Positions 7,213 through 11,833 of a stretch of DNA of 11,833 nucleotides are shown in pieces (within the stretch, counting starts at the first letter, position 1; each line of letters starts with the position of its first letter). The translations under genes were made by a program, and so were the position numbers. Below the pieces are notes generated by a model that was not told the DNA's origin, made no database searches, and saw only the letters and a program-made list of their open reading frames with translations. Source of the stretch: Chromera velia (lineage: Eukaryota; Sar; Chromeraceae); NCBI GenBank assembly GCA_018398765.1, contig JAHBMJ010001618.1, forward strand, positions 16,456 to 28,288, written 5' to 3'.

Positions 7213-7234
7213 TTCTAGAGTCAAAACTCTAGAA
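7213..7234. repeat. Perfect 9-bp stem, 4-base loop hairpin near the centre of the small element
   Basis: TTCTAGAGT, loop CAAA, ACTCTAGAA. It lies close to the middle of the 473-bp element. Confidence 0.8.
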
Positions 7235-7261
7235 AGGGAGCCATGGCGGGCCCGGCGGTGA

Positions 7262-7342
7262 GCAAAGGCTGCAAAGCAGAGCGGGACAGTTTCTTTTTAT
7301 AGTAAGCAGGGGCTGCAGGGCAGAGCTAAGTTTATTTTTAGT
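7262..7342 (+). repeat. Degenerate tandem duplication inside the small element
   Basis: A unit of about 44 bp starting GCAAAGGCTGCAAAGCAGAGC is followed by a diverged copy starting GCAGGGGCTGCAGGGCAGAGC; both end in a T-rich TTTTTATAGT/TTTTTAGT stretch. Confidence 0.65.
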
Positions 7343-7419
7343 GAAAAAACCTAGAATCCAGTCATTTTAATGTTATAAAGCCTAGTTTAAGCAAACTCTT
7401 TAAGGTACCAAAAGTACCG

Positions 7420-7443
7420 GTACCAAAAAATGGAACCAACCCC
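7420..7443 (+). repeat. Subterminal repeat, right copy
   Basis: A direct copy of 7057-7080 (22/24). It sits beside a cluster of GTACC and GGTAC palindromic words (7404-7465). Confidence 0.8.
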
Positions 7444-7495
7444 TCCAAAAGTACCGAAGTACCGAAAGGCACGGTATTTAATAACCCTGAAGATA

Positions 7496-8140
7496 AGTAT
7501 GTAAGGTTTTTGCTAGTTGCCTATGTTAGGGTTCACTCGTTTGCGCCATCCCCCATACATATTCACATGTTACTCGTATACCTCAACCACCGGGGACTAC
7601 TGTGAATTGAACCGCACAGCACCGCAATAAGCAAGAACGTTTAATAGATAGATTGAACCTCATCTGGGGGACCTCAAGCTCCTAACTGACTCCTACCTCA
7701 TATGCATAGGGTGTCCGTTTGACGATGATATGATGATTACTCGGAATTTGCTCCAATAGAACAGCTCCTCATGCCTGCGATCCCCCTCCGAGAGTACAGA
7801 CTCGAGATGGCGATAGCGTTGGGATCCTGCCACCGAACTCTGCCCAAAATATGGTAAGGACCGGCAAGAGCACCCCGGCCCGTAAACTAGCCTACATCGG
7901 TACTGAGCAATACTCTCTGTGCGCCATGTGCGGGGCCTCTTGTTACAGCAGATAGCCTTTGCGGTCAACGGTATGAGCATATATTCTCTGACGAGTGATC
8001 GATCCACGGCCCTTGGCGGGCGGACAGGCAGTACCTCTAGGCTTTCATCGAACAGACTTGCCTTTTTAATCATGTGATAATAAAAAATAAAAAGTGACTC
8101 GGAAAGTTATTTTGAGCAATTAACTTTTTTAATAATAAAT
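7496..8140. other. Intergenic sequence right of the small element, no recognisable gene
   Basis: A 126-codon open frame runs on the - strand from 8073 to 7693. Its product shows no motif I recognise and no family resemblance, and its composition is not distinctive. It may be the remains of the enclosing element or chance. Confidence 0.4.
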
Positions 8141-8227
8141 TTTTATTTTTTTACGTTACTATGGGGAACCTATAGGGCTATGCTATGCTAAAAGTGAATC
8201 TTTGAGGGAAGGCCTAGTGCGGAACCT

Positions 8228-8245
8228 ATCAATCAATCAATCAAT
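8228..8245 (+). repeat. (ATCA)n tetranucleotide repeat, right copy
   Basis: About four and a half ATCA units in the same orientation as the copy at 6342-6364. Confidence 0.88.
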
Positions 8246-9186
8246 AAGTAATTAAACTGTAATTCATTCTTTTTGGTGTATTCAGATTGAAGAGTAGAAT
8301 TAGGGGTAGGATTTTAACCCTGGATTTATGTCCGGAGGATTGGCCTTCCGCCGTAATGCCGAATGTCCGACGTGCGGCTTCCAGGGAAAGCGCCTAAACG
8401 CATCAGACCTCCCTGGCCGGTCCGCATAGCATAGGTCCAGCCTGTGCCACGAACGGATCACACTGAAAAAATCAATCACCTGCTTGAAAGGCTGCTTCTG
8501 CATGCGAAAAAGGGCTCATTCCATTCCAAAGCAAGGCTTGACAGGGAATGATCCCAGAATTGCAGATGAACGGCTCGAAGCGAGTTCCAAAACCTTCAGT
8601 ACCCCGTCCTCCTTTTCCTCCCCTCTCTTGCATCTCCCATCCCTCCAGCACAGGGTCCCTTGCGCGTCTCCCATCCCTTCCAGTGTATTCAGATGTCTTC
8701 GATCGAGGGGCCGTCAGTCAGATCGCCGTACATGCAGAAATTCATTCAGGGAGCAGGGGAAACGCAAAATGAGTTCGTCCGCGTCTTGTTTCTCTCACCT
8801 CCGTCATCCATGCCCTTGTGTGACCGCTTCATTTGCCCGGGGTAATCTTTTCGATCAGAAATTCAAACATGCAAAGAAACACAGAACAAACTTGTGTGCA
8901 TTGTGGGACGTGTGCGTGCAAAGGAAACAAGGAGGAGAATGCGAAGGAAAAAGCATCTCTCCATCGGTCCGTGAGTCAACAGGCACCGGCTTCTTCAGGA
9001 GGGCCGTCAGTGTGTACCCAAGCATGCCGAGAGACAAAGAAAAACAGAGAAACCATTAGGGAAAAAGGCAAAGAGGCACAGAAGGACGCAGAGAGTCAAT
9101 AGACTGTCAGGCGGCAGGTAGACGGAGAGGACTTCTTTCTCTTCATTCACCTGTGACTCTTCCTTCCCAAACGAACACAAAGAAAC
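8246..9186. other. No supported gene; GC content rises again
   Basis: The AT-rich composition ends near 8300. A + strand frame at 8484-9059 (191 codons) is open, but its product is a Ser/Arg/Lys-rich mixture with no motif, and overlapping frames are open too. I see no exon with both good splice sites and a conserved-looking peptide. Confidence 0.45.
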
Positions 9187-9270
9187 GAAAGGAAAGGAAA
9201 GGAACGGAAAGGAAACGAGACGAGAGGAAAGGAAACGAGACGAGACGAAAGGAAAGAAACGAAAAAAAAA
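9187..9270 (+). repeat. Purine-rich GGAAA/ACGAG repeat with a 20-bp period
   Basis: GGAAA pentamers and ACGAG words alternate. The 19-base word GGAAAGGAAACGAGACGAG occurs at 9206-9224 and again at 9226-9244. The block ends in a ten-base A run. Every base is A, G or C with almost no T. Confidence 0.92.
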
Positions 9271-10583
9271 AATGGCACTCCGCCTCTCTACGCTGTCGCT
9301 TATAAATTACCCCGGCACGGTCACGTTACTCTTGAAAGGACAGGGAAAACATGCAAACGGGCAAGGACAAGATTTGTCATCGACTTTCTGAAGCTTCGAT
9401 CTGTTCTCTGGCTACAGAAAGCTCTGGTCGGCATCGAGTTGCCAACCGTCGATCAGCCCGTTGTGAACTCGAAAGAACGACATTCAGTCACCCTATCTGT
9501 CCACTAGGAACGCTGGTACTGACGCACTGCTGCCGCGGCCAACGTTCTCTTTGTTCTTTTTTTACCCCACCCAACAGACGTACAGGGAAGAGGGAGGAAG
9601 GGAGAAACAAACGGGAACTGACCAGAAAGCGAGTCAACCGGCGCGCTGTCGCTGTCATCCGTTCTTTTACCGATCGATTTACAGTCTGCAGGTTTGCAGT
9701 GTATTTTAGCTTGATCTGTATTCTTTGGAGGTCCGCCTGTTGCTCCCCTTCCAACCATCCGCACAGCCAAAGGAAACAGATTGAGCGAGCGAGAGACGCA
9801 TGCAGTGGGTACACAGAAAGAAGCGTGAAACAACTTAGCGGCAGCCGACCTGAAGTTGCCTCCCCGTCTATGCCATGTGGTGCAAAGCAATCGTACGGCC
9901 TGGCTTTGGAATGTATCGCGTTCTGCGAGCCCTCTCCGATGCGGCCGGTCTGAGTGCAGCCCGAGTCGTTTGAAGGCTGTGCTGCTTATCGAAGAAAGAG
10001 GAGGGTCCCTCAGTCACTCCGTCCTCCTTTTTCCTCTCTCTTCCTTCCCTGAGGAGGGTTAGCATTTCAAAGAGGCTGCTCTGGTATACCACTAACTGCC
10101 TTCTTGTTTCTCAAGAGACAGAGAGACTCTGCGAGAAAGGCCAATCGTGTGACGAAGCCGCGACGGGTCTCCTGACGTACTGAGACGAAGCTGATCCTTT
10201 CAGCTCTCTGCCTCCTCCCCACCTTTGTGATCAACCTGCGCTAGTTCCTGGGCTCATGCAGGCCCTGCTATGTTACCCCCCAAACTTCCATCAGTGTTAG
10301 CTTCCCATTCTTCGACAGAAATACCCTACTCCCCGATCGTCAGTATCCTGAGGCACTCAACGAACCGATTCCGTGCTGTTCGACATCCCGGCCCATTCTT
10401 TCACCCGGTTGGGCATGTGCAGGTCCAATGTGAAAGTGCCCACGAAGAAAATAGGCAGATGCTTCACGAACAGCATCACGCGCGCAAAGCCTCAGTCTGC
10501 ATTGGTAATCAGAAAAAGAGGTAGCGCGTGAAATTCGAGGCAGCTAGGGGGTCAGGCATGGTCAGGCTCACCTTAACTTAATT
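9271..10583. other. No supported gene
   Basis: The longest open frame is on the + strand at 9351-9953 (200 codons). Its product is Arg/Ser/Cys-rich with no recognisable motif, and the - strand is also open over much of it. The interval 9960-10580 has only short frames. No RNA gene, clear promoter or repeat is visible. Confidence 0.45.
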
Positions 10584-10810
10584 TTACCTTTCGGTTTGGG
10601 CTACAGATACCGTGGCTCGGGGGCCACGGCACGTACGCGCAACACGCGGATCGCTGACATTCACTGACTTAAAGAGGACCGCAACTCTGTATATGCAGAC
10701 TGCAGAAATTTTTGTTCCCAGAATCGCCGTGGTGTCTCTCGACAGCTCTACATCGCGTCCAGCAGCTATCGGGACGCTGGGAAGCGAGACTAGATCCGTT
10801 GTTTTCCCTT
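10584..10810 (-). pseudogene. Protein-like open stretch of unknown identity (possible exon or remnant)
   Basis: Between in-frame stops at 10811-10809 and 10586-10584, the - strand reads about 74 codons including AAGRDVELSRDTTAILG and LFKSVNVSDPRVARTC. The peptide has the balanced hydrophobic and charged pattern of a folded protein rather than low complexity. It is in the same frame as a second protein-like stretch at 11022-11255, with several stops between. I do not recognise the family. Chance is not excluded, since overlapping frames on both strands are also open. Confidence 0.25.
10610..10629. repeat. Perfect 7-bp GC-rich hairpin
   Basis: CCGTGGC, six-base loop, GCCACGG. No T-run follows and its role is unknown. 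Confidence 0.7.
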
Positions 10811-11021
10811 ACTGCAGCTGGGTGTTGTCCGTCTCGATCCGGTGCTTGTGTTTCGAACTGGACTGGGGTTGATGGGGGCAAGGAGGCATTTCCTGCCCCT
10901 AGTGGAGGCCTCTCGGTGGGCAGCGACTCACGGAGTAGCAACAACTCGGGGAAGCGCGAGAATATGTAGTGGGGGGGAGGAGGAAGTCGGGGGGTCAGGT
11001 TTGGAGTGGACGCTGAGGGCG

Positions 11022-11255
11022 TCAGTCTTGTCCCGTCTCTGCTTGAACGTGGACGTCTGCAACCAACACATTGGGTCGGGGCCTGCTCCAAGGCTTCATG
11101 AGGAGGGCAGCCACGAGTACACCGGTGGGGATGTTGATCAGGGAGCGGACTCTGGAACCAGAGGGCAGGTGCTCTTGGATGAGCAGAAACTGCCTGACTG
11201 GCGAGATGTTGACGAGACGGGTCCGTCGTGAAGCCTGCCTGTTGTCTTCCCAGCC
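11022..11255 (-). pseudogene. Second protein-like open stretch of unknown identity (possible exon or remnant)
   Basis: After an in-frame TAG at 11258-11256 the - strand stays open to TGA at 11024-11022 (77 codons). It contains LVNISPVRQFLLIQEHLP and INIPTGVLVAALLMKPW, with mostly G or C at third positions. A possible acceptor CAG ends at 11235, just before the best part. There is no ATG near its start, so it would be an internal exon or a fragment. An overlapping - strand frame (11475-10669) is open for 268 codons but gives a Pro/Arg/Gln-rich product with no motif. Confidence 0.28.
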
Positions 11256-11833
11256 CTAGTCCCAGCCTTACGTTCTCCACGATTCCTGTGCTCACTCGCC
11301 CAAGCTGTTCTTCCCCTTCCCGTTCTTCTGTCCTGAACCTCAAGCTCAAAGACCTCCCTGCTCTTTGCAGTTCTTTCTGCTCCCCTGCCCTTTTGTGCCT
11401 ACCCCTTCTGCCCGTTGGGTTCTTTCCTCCCTCCCTCCCTCCCTCCCTCCCTCCCTCCCTCCCCGCCTTTTGCATGCCTCCCCCTTTCGATTTGTCTGTT
11501 CCTTCCTGACCGTCCTCACCCTCGATCCCAGGTCGTTCTCACCAACTCTGAATCCCTTTGGTTCGTAGTCTTCTTTCCGATCGACCTCCAAGCACCTCTA
11601 CGTGTGGTTTCTTTTTGTGCCCTGTTCTTCTGCCCTTCCCTCCCTCCATAGTCCTGCCTGTCCCCTCCCCTTCTGTGCTTATCTCCCGTGGTTTGTTCTT
11701 CCCCCCTGTGGTTCGGTCCTCACCCCCCTCCTGTCTTTGCTTGCGTTCTTCGGTCCGACCATGCCCTTCGTTCTCCCCTGCCGTTCTGTTCTCACCTCTT
11801 GCCCCCTGTTTCTCTTCCAGCCATGCCCTTCGT
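11256..11833 (+). other. Pyrimidine-rich terminal region, no supported gene
   Basis: The + strand is dominated by C and T with CCCT, TTCT and TGTTCT words, and open frames on both strands are side effects of this bias. The word CCATGCCCTTCGT occurs at 11759-11771 and again at the very end of the window (11821-11833), 62 bases apart. The second copy is preceded by a strong pyrimidine tract ending TTCCAG. Confidence 0.6.
11424..11464 (+). repeat. (CCCT)n tract, G-quadruplex-prone on the - strand
   Basis: Nine or so consecutive CCCT units. The complementary strand reads (GGGA)n, a classic four-or-more G-run pattern with one-base loops. Confidence 0.95.

Larger units (their letters stand above)
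7023..7495. mobile_element. 473-bp MITE-like element with 24-bp terminal inverted repeats
   Basis: The ends 7023-7046 and 7472-7495 are inverted copies matching at 23 of 24 positions and begin TATCTTCAGGGTT. The outermost bases on both sides are TA, the target duplicated by Tc1/mariner-type transposons. If instead the ends start at CAGGG (7029 and 7489), as in many hAT elements, the 8-bp flanks do not match as a direct duplication. No protein-coding capacity is visible, so it would be non-autonomous. The family is not identified. Confidence 0.72.
6560..8190. mobile_element. Possible old transposable element bounded by loose inverted repeats
   Basis: Left arm 6579-6618 contains TAGGCTCCCCATA and ACGTAAAAAAATAA. 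The right arm 8143-8172 contains their reverse complements in the same order (14/14 and 12/13 matches), with about ten extra bases between the blocks on the left. The enclosed sequence is AT-rich compared with the polymerase gene and contains a smaller intact element. No transposase motif is visible in the short open frames inside (for example 6719-6907, 6904-7224 and 7693-8073 on the - strand). It could equally be two copies of a small dispersed repeat in opposite orientation. Confidence 0.4.

Noticed and set aside
8484-9059. 191-codon frame as a gene
   Set aside because: No motif, no family resemblance, and two other + strand frames are open across parts of it.
9351-9953. 200-codon frame as a gene
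   Set aside because: Arg/Ser/Cys-rich product with no recognisable domain; both - strand frames beneath it are also open for over 100 codons.
6255-10583. tRNA genes or tRNA-derived elements
   Set aside because: I looked for A and B box words and cloverleaf pairing around GTTCA and TTCGA sequences (for example near 6695 and 7530) and found no consistent fold.
10669-11475. 268-codon - strand frame as a gene
   Set aside because: Its N-terminal part is an Arg-Glu-Gly repeat from the (CCCT)n tract, and the rest is Pro/Arg/Gln-rich with no motif. A different frame in the same interval reads more like protein. Its length is unusual, so it is not excluded completely.
1-11833. CRISPR array, operons or prokaryotic signals
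   Set aside because: Repeats are simple-sequence or tandem without unique spacers, and the only recognised gene has spliceosomal introns.

Overview
The window is eukaryotic nuclear DNA. It opens with one long, intron-rich protein gene on the + strand, followed by repeat-rich DNA in which I recognise no further complete gene. All exon joints fit GT-AG introns. Short simple repeats of (GT)n, (GA)n, (ACAG)n, (CTTT)n, (CCCT)n and (TCC)n are packed into the introns and low-complexity coding parts. This fits a unicellular eukaryote with moderately GC-rich DNA, such as an alga or alveolate protist. A chromerid-like genome is one guess, but the sequence alone does not settle the organism.

Positions 1-6254 hold the 3' part (nine exons as modelled, about 914 residues) of a Y-family translesion DNA polymerase, best matched to DNA polymerase iota. 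The window starts inside an exon at the first metal-binding Asp motif, so the start codon lies upstream. The exons rebuild, in order, the catalytic palm (DLDCFYAQ | VEM, NYEAR, VERLGLDEN), the DNA-binding helix-hairpin-helix region (IPGIG), the little-finger domain (GPPKS..VEDSF, GRESRQ, LFRKI, RPFSLTI) and a long disordered Ser-rich tail. The tail carries a nuclear-localisation-like cluster, a SUMO-interacting-like motif, a ubiquitin-binding motif (UBM) split by an intron, and a PCNA-box-like peptide at the extreme C-terminus. That is the toolkit expected of a polymerase recruited to mono-ubiquitinated or SUMO-modified PCNA at stalled forks.

Positions 6255-8300 form a visibly AT-rich island. 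Nested in it is a clean 473-bp non-autonomous transposon-like element (7023-7495) with 24-bp terminal inverted repeats flanked by TA. A looser pair of inverted repeats (about 6579-6618 and 8143-8172) surrounds it and may be the ends of an older, larger element.

Positions 8300-10580 show no gene I can support, only open frames without recognisable motifs and a purine-rich pentanucleotide repeat (9187-9270). On the - strand, 10584-11255 contains two separated, protein-like open stretches in the same frame but broken by stops. They may be exons or remnants of an unidentified gene or element. The last 500 bases are strongly pyrimidine-rich on the + strand, with a G-quadruplex-prone (CCCT)n tract, and end at a polypyrimidine-AG sequence that could be a splice acceptor of a gene continuing beyond the window.
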